A stretch of 64,000 nucleotides of DNA from Aplectana chamaeleonis (GCA_029168955.1 JAPDOI010001201.1:1-64000), one strand, 5' to 3'; positions 1 to 10,822 are shown, counted from the stretch's first letter. The notes: generated from the letters alone by a model not told the origin. A program made the numbers and translations.

Positions 1-829
1 TCTCTGCATGCTGACTCTGGCGCGAGCATTCAAGTTCTTCCTTAGGGCTTACCTTACAGATTCCGAAATTGAATTTTGAAGACTCTGGTAACTCACAAGG
101 GAACTACTATTAGCCATAACAACCATTCCACATGAAATGTACTTTTCTGGAACCAAATTTGAACGCAGAGTCCGAATCAGGGCTGTGGGTGATTACGAAT
201 ACCGAATTACGACTTACTGATCACTGGTGTTTTTTTGGCAAGTTTTTTACGATTTACGAAGTTTCGGCCCAAAATCGTAACCAATCGTGACATTGAGGAA
301 ACAATGTGAATTTGCGGTCTAGAGCATAGATAAGTTTATCACTTCTTTCATATTCCTGATATGTAATTATTCTTTCCAAATTCAATCCTCGGTGAAACCT
401 TACCCTGATATTCCCAGCCGGGTTTAGTCGCCAGTTGGTCGGATATGGCTAAATGTAATTGTTGATAAAGAGATTCAGGTATGACTGACCGCTCCGTTTG
501 TCACACTAGCCACCTCAAACTTTTTATTGGGTTCCAACCATTTCTTCTCCATGAGCGAAATAGGTTGGAGGAGGTGAGCTCCACAGTTATTTATCTCCAT
601 GGAATGCTCCCGTCTCCATGATGAACACGAGAGACGCAGACATTTGGTGGAGCTACAGTCTACATCGGACGGTCTGCAGTTGCAGACAAAGCCTGTTGCA
701 ACACGTAGTGCAAACAGAATCATGCTGGTCCACGTGGTCTTGACACGAGTTATATTCGTGCCAGCTCGATAATCTTCAAGCTTTAGACTACAAAACTGAT
801 CGTCTGCAACTGCGGACACGATTTCCACC
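1..829. other. No gene recognised
   Basis: I see no coding exon or complete element here. The stretch at 669-687 and 797-817 holds a short inverted pair around CTGCAGTTGCAGAC / CTGCAACTGCGGAC, which may be the remains of a small foldback element. The rest is A+T-rich sequence without a recognisable domain on either strand. Confidence 0.4.
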
Positions 830-944
830 CCGATATAGACTTTCAATATGGGGCTTGGCTCTAAAGACCTGGCTGGCTTATGGAGTAACTTGGGAAGCAT
901 TTTTTTCATCACTAGTACAAAAAGAGAAGCAGAATAGAATAACT
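830..944 (+). pseudogene. Degenerate fragment of an older family A element (copy A3, left part)
   Basis: Conceptual translation follows the linker before the family A reverse transcriptase: an LGKxFF-like stretch and then a KQNRIT-like end. It breaks exactly where family B copy B1 begins at 945. The continuation (TVREL..PLM..VTPAQ) resumes at 9727 after B1. AGAATAACT at 936-944 and AGAATCACT at 9718-9726 look like the 9-bp target-site duplication of B1, with one mismatch. The fragment has several stops and frameshifts, so it is a remnant. Its 5' limit is uncertain. Confidence 0.45.
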
Positions 945-1019
945 GGATCCGAGATGCTCAACCTACGCGTGGTGGATCTGTGGAGTCGGCTACAAAGATC
1001 TAGAAAACTCATCAAACGA

Positions 1020-1378
1020 GCGTCAACAACTCTACGAGGAGTTTCTTCTGTATGGGAGTGCAAATGGCTGGTTGCTGCACTCCTTCGTATTCTACTGTTA
1101 CGAGCTGGCATTGAGTGGAACCCGGGACCGAGAAGCAAGACTCCACTTTAACCCTGTCTTCACTGTGGATTATCTGCTCAACATGCAAGCGTTCAGTGCG
1201 GTGGTTGCCTCGGCTGGGTACACCTCAAATGTTCGGGGTTAACCAGCTATAATGACTATACTGATGCTTACTGTTGTATATCTTGCTCTAACTCTCCCCC
1301 TAGTGTTCCTCTTCATTGTCTAGATATTTTTCAACTCAGTATCAATGGTCTGTGTGCCAAACTTGCTGAACTCACATT
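1020..1378 (+). pseudogene. B1 N-terminal region: 2A-like peptide and Cys/His finger
   Basis: A leucine-rich stretch (LLRILLLRAGIEWNPGP, about 1080-1130) ends in ExNPGP, the core of 2A ribosome-skipping peptides. The Asp normally found two residues before the Glu is Gly here. A TAA stop follows soon after. In another frame come Cys pairs and a WVHLKCSG motif, a small zinc-finger-like domain shared with copy B2. The start of the endonuclease (INGLCAKLAEL) follows and is cut at 1378 by the next element. The function is that of the N-terminus of the EN-RT polyprotein. The copy is broken by frameshifts. Confidence 0.7.
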
Positions 1379-2312
1379 CTCAGACATTGAGAGCAGCGGA
1401 CAGCTGGCGAAAATTCGCCAGTTGCTCAACAGCTGGCATTCAGCTGGCCAATGGCAATTACGAGGCCGACAGTTGGCATACACTCGTCATGTCATTTAAA
1501 GCCAGTGGCGGACGGCTGGCGAATATGTGCCAGTTGCCTAACAGCTGTGTGATAACTGGCATTTAGCTTTCAGTCGGCAATTACGAAGCCGACAGCTGGC
1601 TCATACCTGGCATCTGAATTAGTGCGAGCGGCGGACCGCTGGCGAAAATTTGCCAGCTGCCTGAAAACTGCGTGATAGCTTGCATTCAGCTGACAAGGGC
1701 GATCACAACTCGAAATTGCCGAGTGCATGAAAACGCAGATATCCACCAATCGGCACTCGGCTTGCGCTTAACCGCCCAGTGGCCTTCGCTTGGCGCTGAG
1801 TCGTCACATGACTGCCACTCGAGAGAGCACGTTTTAACATGTTATAGTTTGTTCTCTGATTTCATTGATAAGCTCAGCCGGTATATAAGTCGATTCAGTC
1901 CAATGAGTGTTCACTCGGCACTTTGATGCCGGCCCTGTAAGGCGACCTGAAGTCACTCTACAGAGGCTAGCATAATTTTGGCAGCTGAGGGGCAAGTCCC
2001 CACGGCTAGGGGGGGGGAGGTGGGGTGGGTGCCTCACCTCAGACCGTTGCGTAGGCGATCTCCTACGAAGCGATCTGCGGTGAGGGAACCACCCCGATTC
2101 ATCGGTGTGCCAAGATACTGGCGGACCGCTGGCAAATGATTGCTTAACAGCGGGCTGCCAGGTAATAGCCAAGAGACTGCCAGCGGTCGGCCAGCGTCCT
2201 GGCGGACCGCTGGCAGAATTTTGGCGGACCGCCGGCTGATGGATGTCCAACACCGGGAATGGTTTTCGTTCGCCAAGCAAATGCCGGCGGTCCGCCAATC
2301 GCAATGTCTGAG
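1379..2312. mobile_element. TIR element rich in GCGGACCGCTGGC repeats
   Basis: The 934-bp element starts CTCAGACATTG and ends CAATGTCTGAG, an 11-bp perfect terminal inverted repeat. Host B1 reads through as CTCACATTGTACATTGAACGC if it is removed, leaving a TT (2-bp) duplication. Inside, about three imperfect tandem units of roughly 115-125 bp near 1390, 1500 and 1625 each begin with a GCGGACnGCTGGCGAA-type palindromic motif. The same motif recurs inverted near 2120-2290. No transposase is visible, so this is a non-autonomous DNA element of unknown superfamily. Confidence 0.7.
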
Positions 2313-2518
2313 TTGTACATTGAACGCTTTCATCCAGATGTCATCCTCCTCCAGAACACAAAACTTAGTGCATAATCTTCCTTACCCCGCCTTCCTGGTT
2401 ATACGTCGTACCACCTTCCCCGCACATCCCATGGTGGTGGCGTTTCTACATTTGTAAAATCCTCTATACCCTCCCACCTTATTCCTATCTTTAATGATAA
2501 TGTTGTACAATGTATTGG
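2313..2518 (+). pseudogene. B1 endonuclease, first part
   Basis: Translation gives an APE-endonuclease core: HPDVILLQNTKLS (the catalytic Glu region, here with Asn in place of Glu), a LPRLPGY loop, then SHGGGVSTFVKSSIPSHLIP. It ends in VVQCIG at the insertion point of family A copy A1. The frame resumes at 5982 with VHVVLQ, as in the intact order of copy B2. There is a stop near 2365. Confidence 0.75.
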
Positions 2519-5500
2519 GCTGCCGAGATGTCGTACGTTCGTGCCGTGGCAGTGTGGAGGAAACAACATCACCTTCGTGCAAAGCGACATCACTCCCTCC
2601 ACCGAGAGGGTTTTTGTCATGGGAGAGTCGCTGGCTGGCCGCAGCTCTCCTGATGATTCTACTACAAAGGGCTGGCGTCGAGAGGAATCCTGGACCTGTG
2701 CAGAAGTATCCATAAGCCACCTGTAGCAAGGATGTTACCTGGCATAAAACGTGTCCAGTGCTTCGGATGCCAAAGGTGGGTGCACTTCTCCTGTTCAGGT
2801 CGTAGTTCTGTGAGGCATCACAACTCATCCTTCCGTTGTGTTCTGTGCTCCGCCTCCAGCAACTCTGATTCCTCATTCACCAACCGCCCCCTCTCTATTG
2901 TACATAAAAATCTTAATGGCCTTCGTACCAAATTGTCTGAACTCTCACTCTTCGCACGTACTCATCATCCGGATGTTATTATGGTTCAAGAAACCAAACT
3001 CTCTCCCTCTACCACTTATCCCCAACCAAACATTCCAGGCTACACTGCCTATCACATCCCAAGGACAGCTCTTGGAGGCGGAGTTTCTACGTTTGTGCTT
3101 TCTAACTTACCTTCTCATCTAATTCCAAATGTTCCTAAGGACGGTACTCTCGAGTGCGTTCCCGTTCACCTCCCTCTTAAAACTCCATTATCTCTATTTA
3201 ATATTTACATCCATCCCTCCACTTCTTGTCCCCCCAACCTACAACCCCATACCTCTTCTTAAGCAGTTGCATGACTGCTCTCTCTCCCCATCAGCTGTCT
3301 TTGCAGGTGACTTCAATGCTCACACGTTCTGTTCTGCGCTTGAGTCCGACGCCAGAGGGGAAGACGTCGAGGAATGGGCTGAGGAGTTTGATCTGGTTAT
3401 CCTCAACTATGATCAGCCTACTCGTCTCCCTTCCTACGGCCGACCTTCTAGCCCGGACATCTCCCTCGGTTCATCCAATATTTCTAATGCTTGCACATGG
3501 TCCACTTCCACAACTCTTTCCAGCGACCACATTCCCGTCTTTCTCCATATGGATCTCTCAAACTCTCTTGCCCCTTATACTGGTATTCGTCAACGTTCTT
3601 ATCTCAATTTAGGCATTGCCGACTGGGTCCTGTTCAGAGAGGTTGCGCTCCGCCAGGCAGCTGAATATCCATGGAATGGCGATGTGCACCAGAAAGAGCG
3701 TCACATATCTGACGCCATCCGGAAGGCTGCAAAAGCGGCCATACCTGAAGGACGTGTGAAAAGTTTTTACCTCAATGTCACCAGGGAGATTCTACAGAAG
3801 ATCAGGACAAGAGATGAAAAGAGAGCTGAGAGTCATTTGGACCCTGAGGTGGCCAAGCTGGATGAAGAGATAAAAAAGGATCTGGACAAGCACAAGAAAG
3901 ACAGTTGGGAGAAGTTCACTGAAAGGTTGAATTTTAAAACCGGCGGAACAACTGCGTGGAAAGTATTGAGGAAGATATCTTGCAAGTGTGCCCCCTCCTC
4001 GAACTCTACCATAGAGTTCGATAACAGCGTCTTCAAATCAGGAAAAGCTGCCGCATATGCTCTTGGCAAAAATTTCTTCATCACACGTACCAAGCGAGGC
4101 GTACAAAACAGAGTCACGGTAAGAGAACTAAGCCGTCTGCCGCTGATGAACGCCACGGAGGCCTTTACTCCTGCTCAAGTGGAGAAGGCTAACAAGGAAA
4201 TGCGGAACTCGAAGGCTCTCGGACCTGATGGTATCTCAGCAGCCATCCTGAAGAAGCTTCCCACGGAACTTCTACCGATGATCGCAGATATCATAAACAC
4301 TTCTTTCCGAACCTGCACTCTACCCCAAGCTTGGAAGACCGCCAATGTGATACCCCTGCCTAAGCCAGGCAAATCGCCAAGCACGGCGATGGGCTATCGC
4401 CCTATTAGCCTGTTATCACCGATCGCGAAAGTAGCCGAAAAGCTAATCGTAAGGGACCTGGCAGAGCAGAATGAGGCACAGCAACATCAGCATGGGTTTA
4501 GAAAGCTTCACTCCACCACCACTGCCCTTCTGGAGATTGTCAGCTATGCGGTTCAATATGGTCGATGGGTTCAATATCAGAAAGCCTCTTAGAACAGTGG
4601 CCGTTGCCCTCGATCTAACCAAAGCATTTGATTCTGTTAACTTAGGACTTTTGTCCGAGAAACTATTGAAGTCCTCGCTACAACCGTGGCAGAAGCGTTG
4701 GATCGCAGCGTTTACGAAAGGTCGTCTTGCCAAAGTGCTATTCCAGAATCACGTCTCCGATAGTATACCTGTAGCAGCCGGTGTGCCGCAGGGTGGAGTT
4801 TTGTCACCTGCCCTCTTCAGCCTGTATATTGAAGACCTACCAGAGCCTCCTGAAGATATAAAAATTGTTGCGTATGCCGACGATATCACCATCATGTGCC
4901 GTAATCGTGACATACAGGTAGCCGCAAACAAGATCAGCGACTATCTCGTCGAGCTTAAAAACTTTCTCGATAGTGTGATGCTCACAGTTTCCGCGGCGAA
5001 GTCTTCTGTTTCGGTATTCACATCTGACCCAAAGGAACACAGCGCCCAACCTGTTGTCAGGTGGGATGGTGACCTCTTGCCTACAGCGCAATTTCCCAAA
5101 CTGCTGGGCCTCGTTTTGGACCCATCGCTGAAGTTTCGCAAAAACGCTGAACAGAAGCAAACAGTCGTCAAGGCGAAGCTCAACTTTCTGAGAGCTTTGG
5201 GAGGAACGTCCTGGGGTTGCAGCAGAGAGACAATCTTGACGACATATCGAGCCATTCTACAGCCTGTATTGGAGTATGCTGCACCTGTCTGGCAGCACAT
5301 CGTGTCGGACAGTTCCTGGACTAAGATGCAGCGAGTTCAGAATGCTGCACTTCGAATCGCAACCGGATGTGCAAGAAGCTCACCCATTGAGCACCTTCAC
5401 GCCGAGGCCCGTATCTTACCAGTGAAGGAGCATTGTCAGCTTCAGGCTCAACAGATGTTTATTAATGTCCTTAAGCAGCCTAATCATCCGTCGAGAAGAC

Positions 5501-5943
5501 TATTAAATCCCGTAAGAGAGAGATCGATCAGGGTGCCGTTTGCCGATGCTCCGAACAAAGTGAATGTACAGAGATGGACCGACTCGAATCAAGAACGGCT
5601 TCGTCTCTTACGCGCGGAGCGCACACGGTTCGTGAAGGAGCATCTCGCCAAAGCAGCCGTCAACCCTATTCTCGGTGATGTGCCGCCCATGGTATGTGAT
5701 ACCGAGTCCGAGCTCGGTAGGCGCGCCAGGTGTATCCTCGCTTCGTTGCGCTGCGGACATTCTCCATTGCTTATGTCTTACCTGCACAGGATCGGCAATA
5801 GCCAGCCTGACGTGTGCCCGGACTGTGGAAACCAAGGCCTTGACACCAAGCACCTATTTGAATGTCCGAAGAAGCCAACAACGCTAAATACAATAGACTT
5901 GTGGACTAATCCAGTGCTGGTCGCCCAGTTTCTTGACTTGTGA
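2519..5943 (+). pseudogene. Family A EN-RT polyprotein (endonuclease, reverse transcriptase, CCHC finger)
   Basis: Domains in order: a 2A-like LLQRAGVERNPGP (about 2660-2700); a finger with CFGCQRWVHFSCSG; an APE endonuclease with DVIMVQETKLS, AGDFNAH and SSDHIPV; a charged linker; RT with LGPDG, GYRPISLLSPIAKVAEK, HQHGFRKLHSTT, ALDLTKAFD, AGVPQGGVLSP and the catalytic YADD; then a C-terminal CPDC..H.FECP finger and the terminal QFLDL. Reading-frame changes near 2715, 3230 and 4580 inactivate it. It would nick the target and copy its RNA at the nick. No RNase H domain is visible between RT and the finger. Confidence 0.88.
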
Positions 5944-5981
5944 CGAAACCCCTCTCAGTGGCTGCAGAGGAGAAGAAGAAG
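2519..5981 (+). mobile_element. Family A non-LTR retrotransposon, full-length copy A1
   Basis: This 3463-bp element is flanked by a perfect 10-bp target duplication, AATGTATTGG (2509-2518 and 5982-5991), and sits in the endonuclease of B1. It starts GCTGCCGAGATGTCGTACG, the same first bases as copy A5 at 38460, so both preserve the true 5' end. It ends in an AAG-repeat tail (5969-5981). It encodes one EN-RT protein with frameshifts. The exact duplication suggests a younger insertion than its host B1. Confidence 0.9.
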
Positions 5982-6482
5982 AATGTATTGGTGTTCATGT
6001 TGTATTGCAAAGTTGCCCTATGGATATTGTTAATATTTATATTCCCCCTACCTCCTCATGTCCTGATTCGTTGGACCCCACTCCATTTTTACATTCTGTA
6101 CACTCTGCCCTCCCATCGTCTTCTGTTGTAATGGCTTCCGATTTTATTGCTCACTCTTCATCCCGGTTCTCCTCTCGAGATCCTGATGACAGAGGTTAAC
6201 TACTACAGCTTTTTTTGCGGAGGACTGTGACCTTGTTGCCATTAATGAGGGCGCCCCCACTCGCCTTCCTTCCACGGGCAGGCCGTTCTCACCGGATATC
6301 ACGTTTGTCTCGTCTTCCCGTGCTGTATCCTGTAACTGGTCTACTGCTGTAGTTATGGCCAACGATCATGTACCCATATGCGCATCATTGGATTTGTCTC
6401 TCAATAGTCATCTTGCACCTTTCTCTGGCTCGCGTAGCAAACTGTATACCATCTATCGTAAGGCTAACTGGGTCCAGTTTAA
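5982..6482 (+). pseudogene. B1 endonuclease, second part
   Basis: This continues the B1 endonuclease after the A1 insertion: VHVVLQSCPMDIVNIYIPP, then ASDFIAH (degenerate GDFNAH) and, after a frameshift near 6195, SPDITFVSS and NDHVPI (degenerate SDH). It stops at WVQFK, where a MITE was inserted in a TTAA site. The changes in the GDFNAH and SDH motifs would kill the nuclease. Confidence 0.75.
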
Positions 6483-6952
6483 AGGCACAGTCCAACCTCA
6501 GAGGTAATTTTTGATATTATGGTCCGGTCGCCGCCTATAGCAACCCTGCCAAGCGCGAAATCTCAATTCGCTCAAATAACCGAGAAAAAGCTAGGAAAAA
6601 GTCGGCCACGCCTTAAAGAAAAAATGGGTAACGCCCCCTGTCGGGTTTCCGACCTCAATAGGGAAGAGACGCGCGAATGATTTTAATCAATACCTATGTT
6701 CTTGGATTTATTTTCGGTCTGGCTTTATATTGTGGCCTGCTTCAGAACGATCGCTGCGAATAACGAGAAAATACAGGCTCGCGGCAACTCCTCCGCGAAC
6801 TTCTAGCCGTTCAAAATCGAAATTTTTGAGGGATCGTAACTCCGTTCGTAGTGACTTCTGAGCGATTCCGCAGACACCGTTGTGATCAGCTTGGAATTTT
6901 CTCCAAGATAGGCAGAAAAACGAATATTCGATTCAGAGGTTGGACTGTGTCT
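6483..6952. mobile_element. TTAA-flanked MITE, type 1
   Basis: The 470-bp insert is bounded by TTAA on both sides (6479-6482 and 6953-6956). Its ends AGGCACAGTCCAACCTC and GAGGTTGGACTGTGTCT are inverted repeats. Removing it restores the B1 frame (WVQFK|EVLINRV). TTAA duplications are the hallmark of piggyBac transposition. No transposase is encoded, so a piggyBac-type source is inferred. Confidence 0.82.
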
Positions 6953-7289
6953 TTAAGGAGGTGTTAATCAATCGGGTAGCCTGCTATCCGCTTACCGGCT
7001 CCGTTCATGAGAAGAACAAGTTCATCGTGGATGCCATATGCAATGCCTCCAGAATCGCAATTCCTACAGGGCGTGTGAGAACGTTTCATCCTTACGTTCC
7101 CAAGGATGTTCTGTAGCTGATCGAATTACGGGACGAGAAGCGCCGAGCTGATCCTGCGGATCCCAGTCTTCAACTACTGTCGGATGAGATCACCAAATGG
7201 CTTCATGATCACAAACGGGCGCGGTGGATGGAGTTTACTGAATCCTTGAATTTCTCTACTGATGCAAAGAAGACCTGGAGCATTCTTAA
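6953..7289 (+). pseudogene. B1 linker between endonuclease and RT
   Basis: Translation gives EVLINRVACYPLTGSVHEKN, then IPTGRVRTFHP and a charged helix-like segment ending KKTWSILK. This is equivalent to the linker of copy B2 (QVLLSQV... and KKAWTPLKRLSGKK). It has one stop near 7117. It is interrupted at the TTAA of ILK|R by a second MITE. Confidence 0.7.
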
Positions 7290-7735
7290 AGGCAGTGTTC
7301 ACGATAAATATCGTTCTCGAGGTCTCGGTGTGAAACACTAACTTGGCATGTGCTGGAGAGGATAGGGTCGAAGAAAGCAACGAAAACTGACCAGAAATAA
7401 ACACAAACGGCTTTGAAAGCTCTCCCGTTGCGCCTACCTATCCCGGTCCGCCCCCCAATCGGACGAGCTTGTGGCGCCGCACACGTTTCTAAGGCAAATT
7501 GCCAAGCAACTCTGCCGCAGTTGGCATTATCGATTCGCGCAGATTTCGCGATTAGTGCGCGCTTGCCGAAATCAGCAGGGCCCATGATTCTCGTCCACGC
7601 TCTGAATTTAGAAAACGCTATTTGACTTATTCTGGACGTTTTTCTTCCCTGTTTCTTCACCATTAGTTACCTCACGACCAAACAATCCCATTTTTGGGTC
7701 GAACTCGAGTGCGATATTCATCGTGAACACTGCCT
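7290..7735. mobile_element. TTAA-flanked MITE, type 2 (AGGCAGTGTTCACGAT ends)
   Basis: The 446-bp insert is flanked by TTAA (7286-7289 and 7736-7739). Its inverted ends are AGGCAGTGTTCACGAT and ATCGTGAACACTGCCT. Removing it rejoins the B1 codons for SILKRLSGKRLAADR exactly. Related copies are at 44267-44750 and 59623-60084. It has no coding capacity. piggyBac-like mobilisation is inferred from the TTAA target. Confidence 0.85.
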
Positions 7736-9717
7736 TTAAGCGGTTGTCTGGAAAGAGACTGGCTGCGGATCGAAACACGCTTGAGTTATTTTCGGGGAAA
7801 TTCGAGTCCAGCTTTAAGGCTGCATGTCGACTCGGGAAACTTCTTGCTTCTGTGTCGTCGCTTCGTGATCGTTCTAACAAAGGCACTCTCCGGTCTATAA
7901 GAAGGCTCAGTTGTCATGATGTACATGCAATAACTGCCTCTGCTGTGTCTTCCCTCATCAAAACTCGAGGGCTGAGGGACTCGACGGCGTTTCAGCTGTC
8001 CATCTAAAGCTCTTGCCGGAACCGTTACTTGAACTACTCAGCGATCTTGTATACTCGTCATGCAGCACCGGAATGTTTCCCGCTAGGTGGAAGCAAGCAA
8101 TCGTTCTACCGACCCTCAAGCCCGGTAAACCAGAAGATAAGGCAACTTCGCATCGCCCCATCTCCCTTTTGTCCCCATCGCTGAGTTAGCGGAGAAGTTC
8201 ATTAACCCGCATCTCCAAGATGCACTACGACATAACGTGCATCAACACGGCTTCAAGAAGGCTCATCCCACCAACACGTCAATCACAGAACACATAATTG
8301 CTGGCTTCAACATGAAACATCTAGCTGGCAGAAGTCTAGTCCTGACAGTTGACTTAACCGCTGCCTTCGATAATGTCAACTTCGTTGCTGTCTAAATCGA
8401 TCCTGGACTCTACTATCCCTGACTGGTGCAAAAGATGGACCGACAACTTTGTCGAAAATCGTTCCATTCGTGTGAAATTTGATGGACACTTGTCGAAATC
8501 TGTTCCCCTGGAGGCAGGCGTCCCTCAGGGTGGAGTCTTATCTCCCAGCCTATTCTCGCTGTATCTGTCTGATATTCCAAAGCCGTCACCTAACATCCAC
8601 CTATGTCTATATGCGGATGACCTCACTATTATTTGTACTGACCATGTCATCGATCGAGCCACTGCTGAGATGAAGAAATACCTCGTCAGTCTGGCTAAGT
8701 TCCTGGAATCGAAGCAGCTAAAGGTCTCTTCAACCAAGTCCAGCGTTACTTTTTGGACTACAGCGACTGATGAACACAAACTGCATCCCAAGGTTCTTTG
8801 GGAAGGAAATATGCTGCCCTTATCAAAACACCCACGTCTACTTGATGTATTCCTGGACCCGTCACTGCGTTTTCATGAAAACACGAATTCGAGCTGCTGC
8901 TGCCAACACACGTAACAACATTCTCCGTTCTCTGGCAAGCACTACATGGGGTAGCTTAAAGGAAATCCTGCGAACCTTTTACAAGGCTATGGTACAGCCA
9001 GTTTTGGAATATGGAGCTCCAATATGGTCAAGAAAATTGTGGGAAGCCTCTTGGAGCAAGCTTCAGCGTGCACAGAACTCTGCTCTACGCGTGAACACTG
9101 GTTGCCCAAGATCCACACCTGTATCTCACCTACATCAAGAGTGTTCGCTGCTTTCTGTAAAGCAGCATTGTCAACTTCAGTCGCAACAGTTCCATGTCGG
9201 CATAGCCAGGAATGCCACACACCCAAATTTCCCCCTGCTGTCATCTGGTCCCCATTACCGACACATTCGCACGCCGCTTCATGCCGCAGTCTCTGTTTTG
9301 GATCTTCAACGTTGGGCGACGTCGGAGCTCAATCGCGTCAGACTGCTGCAAATGGAGCCCACCCGATTTTTCACTGAATACCTCTCTAGTGCTCCTGCAA
9401 ATCCCATACTTGGCGGCGTGCCCCCCCCCACTATCGATATCAGCGAAATGAACCTACCCAGACGTACATGCGTCATCCTGGCTGGTCTACGTTGTGGACA
9501 CTCCTCGCACCTCAAGGCCTTCGTCCATAAGATCGATTCGTCGATCCCTGACGAATGTCCCGACTGCCATAACCCAGGACACGATTCATTACATTTGTTT
9601 TCATGTCCGGCAAGGCCAACCTCTCTAACAGCTATGGATATGTGGAACAACCCGTGCGATGTGGCAGCCTTTTTACGCCTATGAGAAGAAGCTCTGATGT
9701 GGCCGGTAAGAAGAAGA
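7736..9717 (+). pseudogene. B1 reverse transcriptase, CCHC finger and tail
   Basis: RT motifs in order: a degenerate GPDG region near 7970, KPGKPEDKATSHRPISLLSP (about 8120), a VDLTAAFD-like motif near 8350, VPQGGVLSPSLFSLY, the catalytic LYADD (about 8610), and LDVFLDPSLRF. The C-terminus has CPDC..H..HLFSCP and ends AAFLRL (stop about 9684), followed by an AAG-repeat tail to 9717. Frameshifts lie near 7970, 8385 and 8880. It belongs to family B and is very similar to copy B3. Confidence 0.85.
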
Positions 9718-9726
9718 AGAATCACT

Positions 9727-10297
9727 GTACGGGAACTCTGTAAATTGCCACTCATGGCTGAAGATGGTGTAGTCACGCCCGCTCAGGCCAAGTGAACTAC
9801 TACCCCTGCTCGCTGACGTCATTAATAAATCGTTTCGCACCTGTACATTACCTCAAGATTGGAAAGTAGCACGCGTCATGGGACAGGGGCTCTCTACACA
9901 CCGGGGGAGGAGTTGTCCCTTTTTGCAGTTCGAAACGTCACGTTACTCAATGCAAGCGAAGTGGTCCCGAGTGGAATTAGAGCCGCGAAAGGCGGGACAA
10001 CTCCTCCCTCGGTGTGTAGAGAGACCCTCTCCCCGCGTCATCCCATTGCCGAAGCCGGGTAAATCACCATCCACGGAAAAAGGTTACAGGCCAATCAGTC
10101 TTTTCTCACCTATTGCCAAAGTTGCGGAAAAATTGGCTGTGGAGGAGCTTGCCGAACATAATAGCAATCAAAAGCATCAACATGGTTTCCGTAAGCTACA
10201 TTCCACCACTACGGCCCTGCTGGAAATTGTGAGCTATGTTTTGGACGGCTTCAATGCCTACAAACCTCTGCGAACCGTAGGTGTAGCCTTCGACCTT
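9727..10297 (+). pseudogene. Family A copy A3, right part (RT fragment)
   Basis: This continues the family A copy into which B1 inserted: TVRELCKLPLM, VTPAQAK, then a deletion of roughly 100 bp, then NKSFRTCTLPQDWKVA, a MITE at 9880-10033, and PLPKPGKSPSTEKGYRPIS, HQHGFRKLHSTTTALLEIV and GVAFDL. The copy stops abruptly at 10297, before the catalytic YADD. It is an old, truncated copy. Confidence 0.75.
9880..10033. mobile_element. Small MITE with 8-bp target duplication (hAT-like)
   Basis: The 154-bp element has imperfect 40-bp inverted ends (GGGACAGGGGCTCTCTACAC and its partner ending CTCTCCC). It is flanked by the 8-bp direct repeat CGCGTCAT (9872-9879 and 10034-10041). Excising it restores the family A reading WKVARVIPLPKPGKS. 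An 8-bp duplication fits the hAT superfamily. Assignment beyond that is inference. Confidence 0.8.
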
Positions 10298-10822
10298 TAG
10301 TGAATGGAAATCTGCTGACTGATCGGGAAAATATTTTTCTTGCTCGAAAACACTATTCGACGAAGAGTTCTACGAGTGTTCTCGAAATAAACATAGATGG
10401 ATGTCTATCTCCAGACACAGTTGGGCTATGAGAGGAAAATGGTAATTTCAAAATTTGGTTGGAGGTGTTTCAACAAATATTACGGCTGCAGAGTCACCCA
10501 TCCTTTCAAAAAGGTCATTAAATTTTTTGAAAACAATAAAACAAAAAACAATACAAGAAAAATTCTAAATGCAAAAGAGAAGATTAGAAGAGAACGTTCA
10601 ATTTTGAAATTTTCAGATTTGGAGGGAACCATCACCTTTAGCATTTCAAAATCTTGATCAATCTTCACCTTGCCCCGTTGTCTCCACCCCAACAAACTTA
10701 ACTATGTCTATGAGGAGGAACGCCTAAACTTTCAGAGTAGCGCTTCAAATATATATGGAGCAAAATCGATTTCTGTTTGAAAAATTGGCTTTGCAAATGT
10801 GTGTTCCATTTGGAATGGCCCC
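10298..10822. other. Unassigned spacer
   Basis: A+T-rich sequence between two family A copies. An 86-codon open frame (10397-10657) is lysine- and asparagine-rich and has no recognisable domain. I do not support it as a gene. Confidence 0.4.

Larger units (their letters stand above)
945..9717 (+). mobile_element. Family B non-LTR retrotransposon, copy B1, split by four insertions
   Basis: B1 is an APE-type non-LTR element read in pieces at 945-1378, 2313-2518, 5982-6482, 6953-7289 and 7736-9717. Removing the insertions (1379-2312, 2519-5981, 6483-6952, 7290-7735) and one copy of each duplicated target leaves about 3.44 kb. The order is a 2A-like peptide, Cys/His finger, endonuclease, linker, RT, CCHC finger and an AAG-repeat tail. 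Flanking AGAATAACT (936-944) and AGAATCACT (9718-9726) are the likely target duplication, which places B1 inside family A copy A3. Frameshifts and stops show it is dead. It is closest to copy B3 at 33 kb. Confidence 0.85.

Noticed and set aside
475..912. 145-codon minus-strand frame
   Set aside because: No recognisable domain; it overlaps decayed family A sequence on the other strand.
10397..10657. 86-codon Lys/Asn-rich frame as a small gene
   Set aside because: Low-complexity A+T-rich sequence without domain, splice or start evidence.
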